Positions 23,565-32,759 are shown, numbered from the stretch's first letter. The stretch: 41,687 bases of DNA from an uncultured Elusimicrobia bacterium (GCA_903889965.1 CAISZM010000034.1:1-41687); one strand, 5' to 3'. Notes: a model not told the origin generated them from the sequence alone. Numbers and translations: made by a program.

Positions 23565-25012
23565 AAATAAACCATCTCTCCAGTTTCGACTTCGGCGCGT
23601 CCGATATGGATTCGGGGATATTTTTCGAGACGGCCGCCTCGCGCCTGTCAGCCGGCGGCAGGGCCGTGGCTTATTTCGCGCTGCCCGATGGCGCTTCTTC
23701 CCGGCTTGTTATGTGCGTGGCCTTCGACCGGGAAGGCCGCCTCGAGGTCTATTCGACCCTTGTCCGCCGGCCTTTCCGCTCCCTCACTCCCTCCTTCCCG
23801 CAGCTCCACCTCTTCGAACGGGAGATCTACGAGCAGAGCGGCCTTAAGCCGGAGGGGCATCCCTGGCTTAAGCCGATACGCTTCAACACTCCCGGCTCGG
23901 TGCCGGGGGTGGCTGATTATTTTAAAGTGCACGGCGTGCAGGTGCACGAGGTGGCCGTCGGACCGGTTCACGCTGGAGTTATAGAGCCCGGCCATTTCCG
24001 CTTCCAGTGCCACGGCGAGCACGTTTTTCACCTCGAGATCATGCTGGGTTACCAGCACCGCGGCGTTGAAAAACGGTTTATAGGCGGCCCGGACGGCCGC
24101 TCCATACATTATGCCGAGACGCTGGCAGGAGACACAAGCATAGGCCACGGCTGGGCTTACTGCGGCGCGATCGAGGCGCTGGCCGGGGTAAATCCCCCTG
24201 CGCGGGCGCAGGTCCTGCGCGGGCTGATGCTGGAACTTGAGCGCATGGCCAACCACACGGGCGACCTTGGCGCGCTTGCGGGCGACGTGGCGTTCCTGCC
24301 CACCGCCTCTTTTTGCGGACGCCTTCGCGGGGACCTCCTTAATATGTCCGCGCTGGTCTGCGGCAACCGCTTCGGAAGGAATATGTTGAAGCCCGGAGGG
24401 GTTAATTTCGACCTCGACCAGGAACTCGTTAAGGAACTTAAACTGCGCCTCGAGAATACTTTGCGCGACGCGGAGAATGCCGTGGCCCTGCTTTGGGAAA
24501 CAGGCTCGGTCATCGAAAGGTTCGAAGGTACGGGCGTACTTGTGAAGGAAGCGGCAGAAGGACTGGGGATAGTCGGCCCCGCGGCGAGGGCTTCCGGCGT
24601 AGGCCTGGACACCCGCCGCAACTTCTCCTGCGGGCCCTACGAGGATTTTACCATGTCCGTATCGGGCAGCGGCGACGTTTACTCGCGCGCCTACGTGCGC
24701 TGGCTGGAGATACAGAAGTCCGCCGAGCTCGTGCGCGGCTGGCTGGACGCCCTGCCCGAAGGGCGGATCGAGGCTGAATGCGGGGAGCTTAAGCCCGACA
24801 GCGCGGCCGTTTCGCTGGTAGAGGGCTGGCGCGGCCAGATCTGCCATTTCGCCGTTACAGGGCGGGACGGGAAGCTGCGGCATTACAAGGTAGTGGACCC
24901 GTCGTTCCACAACTGGCAGGCCTTGGCGATGGCGCTCCGGAACGGGGAGATATCCGATTTCCCCGTCTGCAACAAGAGCTTTAACCTTTCCTATTGCGGA
25001 AGGGATCTTTAG
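23561..25012 (+). CDS. Ehr catalytic-type large subunit, NuoCD/HyfG-like, lacking Ni-Fe ligands
   Basis: A 483-residue protein with an N-terminal NuoC-like part (EREIYEQSGLKPEGHPWLKP near 88-107) fused to a NuoD/HyfG-like part. In [NiFe] hydrogenases of group 4 the metal centre is held by a CGxC motif after ER and a DPCxxC motif at the C-terminus. Here these read ETLAGDTSIGH near 185 and VVDPSFHNWQ near 444, so all four Cys are replaced by Ala, Thr, Ser and Asn. The C-terminal FPVCNKSFNLSYCGRDL resembles the NuoD end and shows no protease-processed tail. This marks an energy-converting hydrogenase-related (Ehr) complex that cannot make H2. The fold and the contacts to the small subunit are otherwise intact. 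Confidence 0.9.
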   Translation: MKINHLSSFDFGASDMDSGIFFETAASRLSAGGRAVAYFALPDGASSRLVMCVAFDREGRLEVYSTLVRRPFRSLTPSFPQLHLFEREIYEQSGLKPEGHPWLKPIRFNTPGSVPGVADYFKVHGVQVHEVAVGPVHAGVIEPGHFRFQCHGEHVFHLEIMLGYQHRGVEKRFIGGPDGRSIHYAETLAGDTSIGHGWAYCGAIEALAGVNPPARAQVLRGLMLELERMANHTGDLGALAGDVAFLPTASFCGRLRGDLLNMSALVCGNRFGRNMLKPGGVNFDLDQELVKELKLRLENTLRDAENAVALLWETGSVIERFEGTGVLVKEAAEGLGIVGPAARASGVGLDTRRNFSCGPYEDFTMSVSGSGDVYSRAYVRWLEIQKSAELVRGWLDALPEGRIEAECGELKPDSAAVSLVEGWRGQICHFAVTGRDGKLRHYKVVDPSFHNWQALAMALRNGEISDFPVCNKSFNLSYCGRDL

Positions 25013-25052
25013 GACGTAAATAGAAATAGTCCTGTTACAGGCGTTTGAAATT

Positions 25053-25790
25053 ATGATCAAGTCGATAATCGCTAGATTAAAACAGGGTTACCGGACCATG
25101 CCCTTCCCTCCGGCGCACATGAACCTGCCTGCGCGCTACCTGGGCCTTCCCAGGATCAAGTCCCCCGAACTTGCGGGAGCGGCCGCCGCCTGCCCTTACG
25201 GCGCTATTTCTTCGGGGCCGGAAGCCGGGCTGGATATGGGGCGCTGCATTTTCTGCGGTGAGTGCGCCAAGGCGGCGCCCGGCGCGGTGGAGTTCACGAA
25301 GGATTACCGGCTTTGCGCGCGAAGCCCCGGCGGCCTGATAGTGCGGGACAAGGATTTTAAGAGGGCAGAGGCGCTCAAGGGAGAGCTGAGGCGCATTTTC
25401 AGGCGCTCCTTCCGGCTGCGGGTTGTCAGCGCCGGAGGCTGCAACGGCTGCGAGTCCGACTGCAATGTGCTGCAGACGGTAGGGTTCGACCTGGGCCGGT
25501 TCGGAGTTCAGTTCACGGCTTCGCCCCGGCACGCCGACGGTATCCTCATTACCGGCCCGGTGGCGAGGAATATGGAATTGGCGCTGCGCAAGACTTATGC
25601 GGCGGTTTCTTCTCCGAAGGTGGTTATCGCCTGCGGGGCCTGCGCGATAGCCGGCGGGCCTTATGCGGGGCACGAAGAATGCGCCGGCATACCCGCCGAC
25701 ATACCCGTCGACCTCTATATCCCGGGCTGCCCCCCCCATCCGTTGACCATCCTGGACGGCATACTGCGCCTCATCGGCCGGATCGACTGA
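25053..25790 (+). CDS. Ehr small subunit (NuoB/HyfI-like) with fused single-cluster ferredoxin domain
   Basis: A 245-residue protein. The first 120 residues are a ferredoxin-like (HyfH-type) domain in which one cluster is left: AACPYGAI supplies one Cys and CIFCGEC three, while the position expected to supply the fourth Cys of the other cluster is Ala (AKAAPGAV). The rest is NuoB/HyfI-like with the proximal [4Fe-4S] ligands in GGCNGCES, ACGAC and PGCPPHP. Separate HyfH and HyfI genes are normally present, so this is a fusion. It is the last gene of the operon, 40 nt after the large subunit. Confidence 0.88.
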   Translation: MIKSIIARLKQGYRTMPFPPAHMNLPARYLGLPRIKSPELAGAAAACPYGAISSGPEAGLDMGRCIFCGECAKAAPGAVEFTKDYRLCARSPGGLIVRDKDFKRAEALKGELRRIFRRSFRLRVVSAGGCNGCESDCNVLQTVGFDLGRFGVQFTASPRHADGILITGPVARNMELALRKTYAAVSSPKVVIACGACAIAGGPYAGHEECAGIPADIPVDLYIPGCPPHPLTILDGILRLIGRID

Positions 25791-25831
25791 TTTCCCCGGC
25801 CCGGCAGGACCCCGCCGGTCTCCGCCGGGAT

Positions 25832-25850
25832 CCCCGGACGTTGACCGGGG
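25832..25850 (+). terminator. Weak terminator-like hairpin after the Ehr operon
   Basis: CCCCGG and CCGGGG form a 6-bp stem with a 7-nt loop, followed by AAGTTTAAAA. There is no proper T tract, so this is only a possible terminator. Confidence 0.35.
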
Positions 25851-25904
25851 AAGTTTAAAAGTATAGGATTACACCGGGGTCCAACGCGGTATCCTGGAGG
25901 AAAA

Positions 25905-26528
25905 ATGAAAATTCTTGTGGTTTATTACTCGATGTACGGGCATGTTTACCAGATGGCGGAAGCCGCAGTTGAAGGAGCAAAGTCCGTTCCCGGCGCGGAG
26001 GTGTCGCTGAAGCGGGTGCCGGAAACGCTGCCGCACGAGATCCTGAAAAGCATGGGGGCCGTGGATACCCAGAAGGCGCAGGCCTGGGTGCAGGTCTGCA
26101 CTACGGATGATCTGGCGGCCGCGGACGCCATAATCTTCGGAACGCCTACGCGCTTCGGCAACATGTGCGGCCAGATGCGCCAGTTCCTGGATTCTACCGG
26201 CGGGCTCTGGTTAAAAGGCGCGCTGACAGGCAAGATCGGCAGCGTCATGGTCAGTTCCGCCACGCAGCACGGAGGGCAGGAATCTACGATACTTTCGTTC
26301 CATACCACCCTGCTGCACCACGGCATGATAATAGCGGGGCTCCCGTACAGCTTCCAGGGGCAGACCGGGTTTTCGGAAGTTTCCGGCGGCTCGCCTTACG
26401 GCGCGACTACTATCGCCGGGGGGCATGGTGAAAGGATGCCCAGCAAGAACGAGCTTGAAGCGGCCCGCTATCAGGGCAGATATGTCACCCGGCTGGCGGA
26501 GAGACTGGCCGGTTTTAAGGTGGGATAG
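25905..26528 (+). CDS. wrbA: NAD(P)H:quinone oxidoreductase WrbA
   Basis: A 207-residue flavodoxin-like protein of the WrbA family, which binds FMN and reduces quinones by two electrons. The FMN phosphate loop is [11 protein letters not shown] near 7-17; [10 protein letters not shown] near 79-88, [10 protein letters not shown] near 118-127 and the C-terminal [12 protein letters not shown] near 176 are characteristic. A strong TGGAGGA ribosome binding site precedes the ATG. It is monocistronic with a terminator shared with the convergent peptidase gene. It probably protects against oxidative damage from quinones. Confidence 0.95.
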   Translation: MKILVVYYSMYGHVYQMAEAAVEGAKSVPGAEVSLKRVPETLPHEILKSMGAVDTQKAQAWVQVCTTDDLAAADAIIFGTPTRFGNMCGQMRQFLDSTGGLWLKGALTGKIGSVMVSSATQHGGQESTILSFHTTLLHHGMIIAGLPYSFQGQTGFSEVSGGSPYGATTIAGGHGERMPSKNELEAARYQGRYVTRLAERLAGFKVG

Positions 26529-26538
26529 CGCTCCCGCG

Positions 26539-26577
26539 AAATAAAAAAACCCCGGTATACCCGGGGTTTTTTTATTT
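26539..26577. terminator. Bidirectional terminator between wrbA and pepF
   Basis: A perfect 17-bp inverted repeat (A-rich arm 26539-26555, T-rich arm 26561-26577) around a 5-nt loop, with a GC core CCCCGG/CCGGGG and T tracts on both strands. It serves both convergent genes. Confidence 0.92.
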
Positions 26578-26583
26578 CAGGTT

Positions 26584-28404
26584 TCACTTTGCGGTTTTTA
26601 TTTTGCCTAGGAGTTTTTTGTACCGGGCCAGCGGCACGGCCAGGCCCTTTATGGCCGTTTCCCAGAAAGCGGGATCCCCGATGTCCGCCCCGAGGCTGCG
26701 CCGGGCCACGTTTTCGGTAGTGTCCGAGCCTGTCAGCTTGAGGAAAGCCTCGTACTTCGGCAGAAAAGCAGGGCCCTCCGCCTTGAACTTATGGAACAGC
26801 GTAGCAGCCATCAGGAAGCCGAAGGTGTACGGGAAGTTATAGAAGGACACGTCGGCCATGTAGAAATGCAGCTTGGAGGCCCAGAACATCGGATCTTCCC
26901 CTCCCGGCTCGAGCGCCGTACCGAATATCCGCCGCTGGGCCGCGGACATGAGCTCTTTCATCCTGGGAACGGAGACTTCGCCCGCCCGCCGCTCCTCGTA
27001 AAATGCCTTTTCGAATTCAAAACGCACGGTTATGTCCAGTATGGTCACGGCCGCGCCGGTTAAGTATTCGTCGAGCATTATCAGTTTCTGCGATCCGGAC
27101 ACTTCGGGGTCGGCCTGTATCCCCTCGGCCAGCAGGTGCTCGCCGAATATGGAGGCGGTTTCCGCCAGCGGCATAGGGTATTCCGCCGCCCAGGGCCTCA
27201 TGTTCTCGAGGAGGTGGCTGTGCCAGGCGTGGCCCATCTCGTGGGCCAGAGTGTTTACGTCGCCAAGCGAGCCGTTGAAGGTCATGTAGACATTCTGCTC
27301 GCGGGCCAGTTTGGAACCCGTGCAGAAAGCCCCCGGACGCTTGCCGCCGCGGGCTTCGCTCTCAAGCCAGCCCTTGCCGAGAAAGTCCCGGTAGTATTGT
27401 CCCAGGGCCGGGTAAACGCGGCTGAAGGCGGCCGATACCTTGGCTGAGCCCTCCTCCCAGGTGTATAGCCGGGAATCCTTGAGCGGCAGGGGCGCCTCGC
27501 GCTCAAAAAAAGCTATTCCGCTGCGGCCCATGGCGGCGGCCTTGGCGCGCAGGATGTCGCGTACCGGACCGAGGTTGCGGTTAACAGCCTCGTACATGGC
27601 GTCCAGCGTGCGGCGCTTTATGCCGGCCCCGAAGAGCGCCGGTTCGAGGTAGTTCTTTACGCCGCGGCGGTGATAAAGCGTAAGCCGTGTTCCGGCGAGG
27701 GCGTTCAGGGCGGCGGCGCAGGGGTCCTCTATGGAGGCCCAGGCCTTATTGCCTCCCTCGAAAGCCGCGCGGCCGACGGCGCGGTCGCCATCGGACATTA
27801 GGGCGCGCCAGCGGGAGATGGGGAGGCGTTCTTTTTTTCCACCGGGCCAGGCCATGTCGAATTCAAGTCTGGAAGAGATCTTGTTGTACAGGCGCTCCCA
27901 GGACTGGAAGCCGTCCACCCCCAGGTCGGCGGCCAGCTTCTCTTCGGCGGGCGTCATGGTGCGGCGGGCCTGTTCGCGGGCGCGATTCAGCGCGTGCGCG
28001 GCGTCGCTCAATCTTTCCCTTTTTACGAAGGCGGCGAATACCTTTTCCGGGGCGTCCTTGAACGCCCGGAGCATGTCCACGCCGAACTTCGAGTATTCGG
28101 CGGCTATCGAGTAGAGCGCCGCGCTCTCCGAAGCGTATTCGTCCTTCCCCGCGTCGGCGGCTTCGAGGCAGCCGACATATGAAATTACATGCTGCAGCCG
28201 GGTCTCGGCGTTTTCCGCGGCAAGTATAAGTTTTTCCCATTCACCGGCTGTGCGCGCCGAGAGCGGGGCCAGAACGGAGGCCTTTTTTTGCAGCGATGAA
28301 ATATCGGCCGTCAGTCTTTTTTTAAATTTTTGCATCTCCGGCCCTTTGAAGGCAGGAAAATAACCCTTCAGGTCCCACCGTACGCCGCGAGTTTTACCGG
28401 TCAT
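26584..28404 (-). CDS. pepF: M3 family oligoendopeptidase (PepF-like)
   Basis: A 606-residue cytosolic zinc metallopeptidase of the M3 family. The zinc site HEMGH lies near 386-390, with the third ligand Glu in AETASIFGEHLL about 25 residues later. The N-terminal part (LKGYFPAF, helical DISSLQKKASVL) matches the PepF_N domain, and a conserved YNFPYTFGFLM lies near 528. It cleaves short peptides inside the cell. The length is normal for PepF. The ATG is preceded by GGGAGGA, and TATAAT (28431-28436, minus strand) lies 26 nt upstream. Confidence 0.93.
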   Translation of the reverse strand: MTGKTRGVRWDLKGYFPAFKGPEMQKFKKRLTADISSLQKKASVLAPLSARTAGEWEKLILAAENAETRLQHVISYVGCLEAADAGKDEYASESAALYSIAAEYSKFGVDMLRAFKDAPEKVFAAFVKRERLSDAAHALNRAREQARRTMTPAEEKLAADLGVDGFQSWERLYNKISSRLEFDMAWPGGKKERLPISRWRALMSDGDRAVGRAAFEGGNKAWASIEDPCAAALNALAGTRLTLYHRRGVKNYLEPALFGAGIKRRTLDAMYEAVNRNLGPVRDILRAKAAAMGRSGIAFFEREAPLPLKDSRLYTWEEGSAKVSAAFSRVYPALGQYYRDFLGKGWLESEARGGKRPGAFCTGSKLAREQNVYMTFNGSLGDVNTLAHEMGHAWHSHLLENMRPWAAEYPMPLAETASIFGEHLLAEGIQADPEVSGSQKLIMLDEYLTGAAVTILDITVRFEFEKAFYEERRAGEVSVPRMKELMSAAQRRIFGTALEPGGEDPMFWASKLHFYMADVSFYNFPYTFGFLMAATLFHKFKAEGPAFLPKYEAFLKLTGSDTTENVARRSLGADIGDPAFWETAIKGLAVPLARYKKLLGKIKTAK

Positions 28405-28430
28405 AGGAATCCTCCCGCCAAGATATCCAG

Positions 28431-28436
28431 ATTATA
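28431..28436 (-). promoter_or_regulatory. -10 hexamer of pepF
   Basis: TATAAT on the minus strand within a 19-nt string identical to the mntP promoter. Here the start codon lies 26 nt further on, after a GGGAGGA ribosome binding site. Confidence 0.5.
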
Positions 28437-28459
28437 CAAAAGCTGTTTGGATCCGTGTT

Positions 28460-30022
28460 TTAGTGGTCAGAAGCCTGCAGGGCGGCCTGTGTCTTGATAT
28501 GGCGCGTGCCGCGGAAAAAGAATATCAGCGGGATAGAGAGGAGGGCCGTGTAGGCGAGCCACCGGAAGCAGTCCATGAACGAGAGCAGTACCGCCTGCGA
28601 CACAACGCTTTTGTACGCCAGCCCGTATGCGGCCATGGGATTCTGCGTCAGGCTTTGCACCCGGGCGGCCCATAGCTGGAACTGGGCGCTGTAGGCGTTC
28701 ACGTTGGAAGCCAGCGCCGATTGATGCACTTGCGCCATGCGGGCCTGCATGGTGAACATAAGCGATATCCCGATGCTGGCGCCGATGTTCCTGAGCAGGT
28801 TAAAAATGCCGCTGGCCTGTTGTATGTCGGATTGGCGCATATTGGCCATGGTAAGAGTTGTCAGGGGCACAAAGATGAATCCCATCATCATGCCGTTGAA
28901 TAAAAGCGGGACCATGAGGTTGGCTTTGGCCACGTTCAGGTTCAACCCGGAGAGCACTACCAGGGTAATTGCTATCCCCGTGAAGCCTGTAATTATCATC
29001 ACGCGATTGCCCAGTTTCGACACCAGCTTGCTTATTATAAGCATGGATATCAGGGATCCTATGCCGCGCGGCATCATGGCCATCCCGCTCTGGAAAGCCG
29101 GGTAGCCAAGGAGCTGCTGCATAAAGATCGGCATGAGGGCGGTGGAGCCCATCAGCACAGCACCCAGCACGGCCATGAGGAAAGTGCCGAGCGCCAGGTT
29201 GCGTCCTTTCAGCAGGCGCAGGTTCATGAAAGGGTGCTGCCTCCTGAGCTCCCACCAGGCGAAGATGGGGAAAGCCAGCGAGAACAGCACTGTGCCGAAT
29301 CGTATCCAGTTATCAGCCAGCCAGTCCACCTCCTGCCCCTTGTCTATCACCAACTGGAAGGCGCCCAGTCCTATGACCATCAGTATAAGCCCCGTGTAGT
29401 CTATGCTGGCGCCCGAGGCGCGCTTGAGATAGGGCGGGTCTTCGAGGAACATCTGCTGCATCACCAGGCCGAGTATGCCTATGGGCAGGTTTATGTAAAA
29501 GATCCAGCGCCAGGAAAAATTATCCGTTATCCAGCCGCCGAGTATTGGCCCGATTATGGGGGCCACAACTATACCCATGCCGTACGCGGCCATGGCGGTG
29601 GTGCGTTTCTCCTGCGGGAAGCTCTCAAGCAGTATGGCCTGGGACATGGGCTGCAGACCGCCGCCGCCGATGCCCTGGAGTATGCGGGCCAGTATCAGCT
29701 GGGGAAGGGTCTGCGCCATTCCGCAGAGCATTGACGAGATGGTGAACAGCGCCACGGATATGGCCATGTAGCGCTTCCTGCCTATAAAGGAACTGATCCA
29801 GCTCGAGGCGGCGAGCACCAGGGCGCCGGCCACAAGGTAGCTTGTCAGCACCCAGGAGACCTCGTGAGTGGAGGCAGAGAGCCCGCCGGCGATATGCGGC
29901 AGCGAGACATTGGCCACCGAGGTGTCCAGCACCTGCATGAAAGTCGTCAGCAGCACGGAGAAGCCCACCAGCCACGGGGAGTGGCTGGGTTTCCAGTGTT
30001 CGTACTGCTGCGGTTGGCTCAT
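28460..30022 (-). CDS. emrB: DHA2 family MFS efflux transporter (EmrB/QacA type)
   Basis: A 520-residue protein with about 14 membrane helices. Family motifs are visible: LDTSVANVSLPHIAGGL near 33-49 (motif D1), GRKRYMAISVALF near 87-99 (motif A) and GMGIVVAPIIGPILGG near 148-163 (motif C, typical of antiporters). It exports drugs or other toxic organics in exchange for protons. Its start overlaps the end of emrA by ATGA; it is the last gene of the marR-tolC-emrA-emrB operon. Named by similarity; the substrate is unknown. Confidence 0.93.
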   Translation of the reverse strand: MSQPQQYEHWKPSHSPWLVGFSVLLTTFMQVLDTSVANVSLPHIAGGLSASTHEVSWVLTSYLVAGALVLAASSWISSFIGRKRYMAISVALFTISSMLCGMAQTLPQLILARILQGIGGGGLQPMSQAILLESFPQEKRTTAMAAYGMGIVVAPIIGPILGGWITDNFSWRWIFYINLPIGILGLVMQQMFLEDPPYLKRASGASIDYTGLILMVIGLGAFQLVIDKGQEVDWLADNWIRFGTVLFSLAFPIFAWWELRRQHPFMNLRLLKGRNLALGTFLMAVLGAVLMGSTALMPIFMQQLLGYPAFQSGMAMMPRGIGSLISMLIISKLVSKLGNRVMIITGFTGIAITLVVLSGLNLNVAKANLMVPLLFNGMMMGFIFVPLTTLTMANMRQSDIQQASGIFNLLRNIGASIGISLMFTMQARMAQVHQSALASNVNAYSAQFQLWAARVQSLTQNPMAAYGLAYKSVVSQAVLLSFMDCFRWLAYTALLSIPLIFFFRGTRHIKTQAALQASDH

Positions 30023-30903
30023 TTTATATGGATGGTGGGCTCGACCGACATGCCGGGCACAAGCATCAGGCCGGGGGGCAACCCGTCGAAAACTATTTTC
30101 ACGGGAACGCGCTGAACCACCTTCACGAAGTTTCCCGTGGCGTTCTCCGCAGGCAGCAGGCTGAACCTGCCGCCGGTACCGGATTGGATGCTGTCCACAT
30201 GGGCCTTAAGGTTCAGGTCCGGGAAGGCGTCGACTTTTACTGTGACGGCCTGGCCGGGATGCACCCTGGTCAGCTGGGTTTCCTTGAAATTGGCGACTAC
30301 CCAGACCTCGTCGGTCACTATGGCCATGAGCGGCTGTCCGATCTGCACAAAGGCGCGTATCTCGGCGTTCTTCTTGGTGACCTTGCCGGCCTCGGGCGCG
30401 GTTATTTTCGTGTAGGTCAGGTCGAGTTCAGCCGCGGACATCTTTTTTGCGGCCAATTCCGCCCGGGCTTTCAGCACCTCGGCGTCAGCCACGGCTTTTT
30501 CGTATGCCTGGCGCGAGATATCGTCGCGCTCGTACAACTGCGCGGACCTGACCGCGTCCGCGGCGGCGCGCGCCGCGTCGGCCTTGGCGGCTTCCATTTC
30601 GGCTTCGGCCTGGTCCAGCTTCACCTGGTAGTCCCGGGGGTCTATGCGCGCGAGCGGCGCGCCTTTCTCTACGTGCTGATTGTCGTCCACGTTCACCTCC
30701 AGAAGCTGCCCCGCCACCTTCGAGCTTATCGGGATGGCGTGGGCCTCTATGGCGGCGTCGTCGGTGCTCTCGTGTGCGGACGCGTGAAGCCAGTAGGCCG
30801 CGGTTGCGCCGATCAGCAGCGCGCCCAAAACCGCAAGCACGCCCCAGTGGGGAGTTTTAACGCGGGGCTTGTGCGGCGCGGAGTCCGTGGTGTTGTCGTT
30901 CAT
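30019..30903 (-). CDS. emrA: EmrA-like periplasmic adaptor (HlyD family)
   Basis: A 294-residue membrane fusion protein. One N-terminal helix (VLAVLGALLIGATAAYWL near 27-44) anchors it; then the first half of the lipoyl domain (HAIPISSKVAGQLLEVNVDDNQ), an Ala/Glu-rich helical hairpin (about 95-165), and the second half (ITAPEAGKVTKKNAEIRAFV). It links the EmrB pump to the outer membrane channel. It starts 19 nt after tolC stops and overlaps emrB. Confidence 0.93.
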   Translation of the reverse strand: MNDNTTDSAPHKPRVKTPHWGVLAVLGALLIGATAAYWLHASAHESTDDAAIEAHAIPISSKVAGQLLEVNVDDNQHVEKGAPLARIDPRDYQVKLDQAEAEMEAAKADAARAAADAVRSAQLYERDDISRQAYEKAVADAEVLKARAELAAKKMSAAELDLTYTKITAPEAGKVTKKNAEIRAFVQIGQPLMAIVTDEVWVVANFKETQLTRVHPGQAVTVKVDAFPDLNLKAHVDSIQSGTGGRFSLLPAENATGNFVKVVQRVPVKIVFDGLPPGLMLVPGMSVEPTIHIK

Positions 30904-30922
30904 TGAGTTCTCCTCATTACCG

Positions 30923-32227
30923 TCAGAATTTAAAACCCCTCATCCTGCCCATAGCCAGCGCCAGGCGTATGCCGGCCTCCTTATTGCGGGAGAGGGTGTC
31001 TACAAGGCTGTCGCGGGCGCGCGAGAGCGAGGTCTGGGCGTCCACAAGCTCCACGTTATCCCCCACCCCGGCGGCAAAACGGTCGCGCGTCATATTAAGC
31101 TGCTGCGAGGCCATGGTGACAGTCATGGAGGCTGTAGAGACTTCCTGCGCGGAAGCCTTTACCCGGCAAAGGGCGGCGAGGGTTTCCTCCTCTACCTGGG
31201 CTGCGGCGTCGTCGAGAAGGCTTTGCGCCCTGCTTACGCCCGCTTCGGCCCCGTCTATTCCCGCGTCCACGCGCCCGCCGGCCAGCAGCGGAACTTTCAG
31301 CGATACGGCGATGTCCCCTACCAGTTTGGCCTCGTGGTCCGGGTTGTTGCCGTTCATGGCGGCGTTGCCCGAAAATGCTACCGACGGGATACGGGCCGCC
31401 CTGGCTGCTTTAAGTGCGTAGCTCCCGGCCGAAAGGTCGGCGCGGGCCATCTCAAGTTCTACGCGCGACGTCATGGCGCGCTGCACGGCGTCATCCGTCT
31501 GCGGGGCTTCGAGGCCCGTAAAATCAAGAGTTTCGGTCAGGCGCAGTTCTTCCCGGAAAGGCAGCCCGAGCAGGTGTTTAAGGCGCAGCTGCGCCTCCTC
31601 AAGCGCTGTCTGGGCGCGGCTTACTCGCATGTTTTCTTCCGCCTCGAGAGTGCGCGAGCGAAGCACGTCGAGGCCGGTGGCGGTCCCGGCTTCGTGCTTG
31701 CCTTCCGCGAGTTCCCGCAGGCTTGAGGCCAGCTGCAGGCCGGAGACTGCGGAGCTTACGGCCGCGCTGGAGCGCAGCACTTCTATGTAGGACATCGCGG
31801 CAGCCGCAGAAACCTGCTCCGCGGCCAGGTCCACGCGCAGCCTGGAGGAGCGTTCCTCCTCGGAGCGCGAGCGGGCAGTATTCCTTGCGGACAGGTCCAG
31901 CACGGTCTGGACCATACGCAGCCTCGCGTCGAAAGTATTGAACGGCCCGAGCATATAGATATCCCCGCCGGGGCCGTAGCCGAAACCCATAGCTGTGAGG
32001 TTTTCCTTAAAAGTCCTGGTCTGGGTTATGGAGAACTCCACCTGCGGCAGCAGCTGCGAAGCGGCGACAAGGGCTTCTGCCTTTTTGGCGGCGCCTGCGG
32101 CTTTGGCAAGGCGCATGTAAAGGTTCCTGTCCAGCGCCAATTCAACCCCGCGAGCCATGCTCAGGTCTTCGGCGCGGCAGGCGGGGGCGGCCAGCAGTAT
32201 AAGGATAAGCAGTTGGGTTATTTTCAT
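30923..32227 (-). CDS. tolC: TolC-family outer membrane efflux protein
   Basis: A 434-residue protein with a signal peptide (MKITQLLILILLAAPACRA; the Cys could allow lipidation, as in some TolC relatives). Two long coiled-coil halves typical of the outer membrane factor family carry the conserved DVLRSRTLEAEE and AGVGDNVELVDAQTSLSRAR repeats. Its presence implies a two-membrane envelope. The ATG overlaps the marR stop by ATGA, and AGGAA serves as ribosome binding site. Confidence 0.92.
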   Translation of the reverse strand: MKITQLLILILLAAPACRAEDLSMARGVELALDRNLYMRLAKAAGAAKKAEALVAASQLLPQVEFSITQTRTFKENLTAMGFGYGPGGDIYMLGPFNTFDARLRMVQTVLDLSARNTARSRSEEERSSRLRVDLAAEQVSAAAAMSYIEVLRSSAAVSSAVSGLQLASSLRELAEGKHEAGTATGLDVLRSRTLEAEENMRVSRAQTALEEAQLRLKHLLGLPFREELRLTETLDFTGLEAPQTDDAVQRAMTSRVELEMARADLSAGSYALKAARAARIPSVAFSGNAAMNGNNPDHEAKLVGDIAVSLKVPLLAGGRVDAGIDGAEAGVSRAQSLLDDAAAQVEEETLAALCRVKASAQEVSTASMTVTMASQQLNMTRDRFAAGVGDNVELVDAQTSLSRARDSLVDTLSRNKEAGIRLALAMGRMRGFKF

Positions 32228-32745
32228 ATTTTCCTGAAGGCGGGCAGATTCGCGTTCACTTTATCCAGCAGGCTGGTGAACTCGGCCTTTTCGGCGCAGG
32301 AAAGGCCGGACATAAGCTCAGAAATACGCCGCAGCCTCCGGGGCGCCAGCGAGTCTATAAGCCGGGCGCCTTTCGAAGTGAGCGCGACCATGATAGAACG
32401 GCGGTCTTTCTCGCAGGGCAGTCTGCGCGCCAGGCCGGCCATCTCTATGCCGTCCACCAGGCCCGTTACTGTGGCTCTCCCCACCCCCAGCGCGTCCGCG
32501 AGGTTCATGGGGTGCAGGCCTGCCTTCCCCGCACGGCGCAGGTGCAGCAGGAGGCGGAAGCGGGCCTGCGAGACGCCTTCCCTGGCCAGCGAGGAATTTA
32601 CGGCCGACAGTATGTCGGAGGAGGTCCCGAGCAGCGCGCTGAAGGCCTCCATGGCTTTAAGGTCGGTCCCGGGGTACACGGTTGCCAAGCCGTCCAGCTT
32701 CGAGCCGCGGGGCATGTTCTTTAACAGGAATTTGCTGCGGTCCAT
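32224..32745 (-). CDS. MarR family transcriptional regulator
   Basis: A 173-residue winged-helix regulator. The DNA-reading helix is in LADALGVGRATVTGLVDGI near 82-100 and the wing has RLPCEKDRRSIMVALT. It heads the tolC-emrA-emrB operon and most likely represses it through the inverted repeat upstream, being released by the exported compounds. The ATG is preceded by AGGGAG, with a TATAAT at 32775-32780 on the minus strand. Confidence 0.93.
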   Translation of the reverse strand: MDRSKFLLKNMPRGSKLDGLATVYPGTDLKAMEAFSALLGTSSDILSAVNSSLAREGVSQARFRLLLHLRRAGKAGLHPMNLADALGVGRATVTGLVDGIEMAGLARRLPCEKDRRSIMVALTSKGARLIDSLAPRRLRRISELMSGLSCAEKAEFTSLLDKVNANLPAFRKI

Positions 32746-32759
32746 GTCAGGCTCCCTAT

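Noticed and set aside
23648-25060. Long open frame antisense to the Ehr large subunit
   Set aside because: Shadow frame with no domain; the sense gene is part of a compact operon.
23561-25790. Annotation of the complex as a working [NiFe] hydrogenase
   Set aside because: None of the four Ni-Fe cysteine ligands is present in the large subunit.
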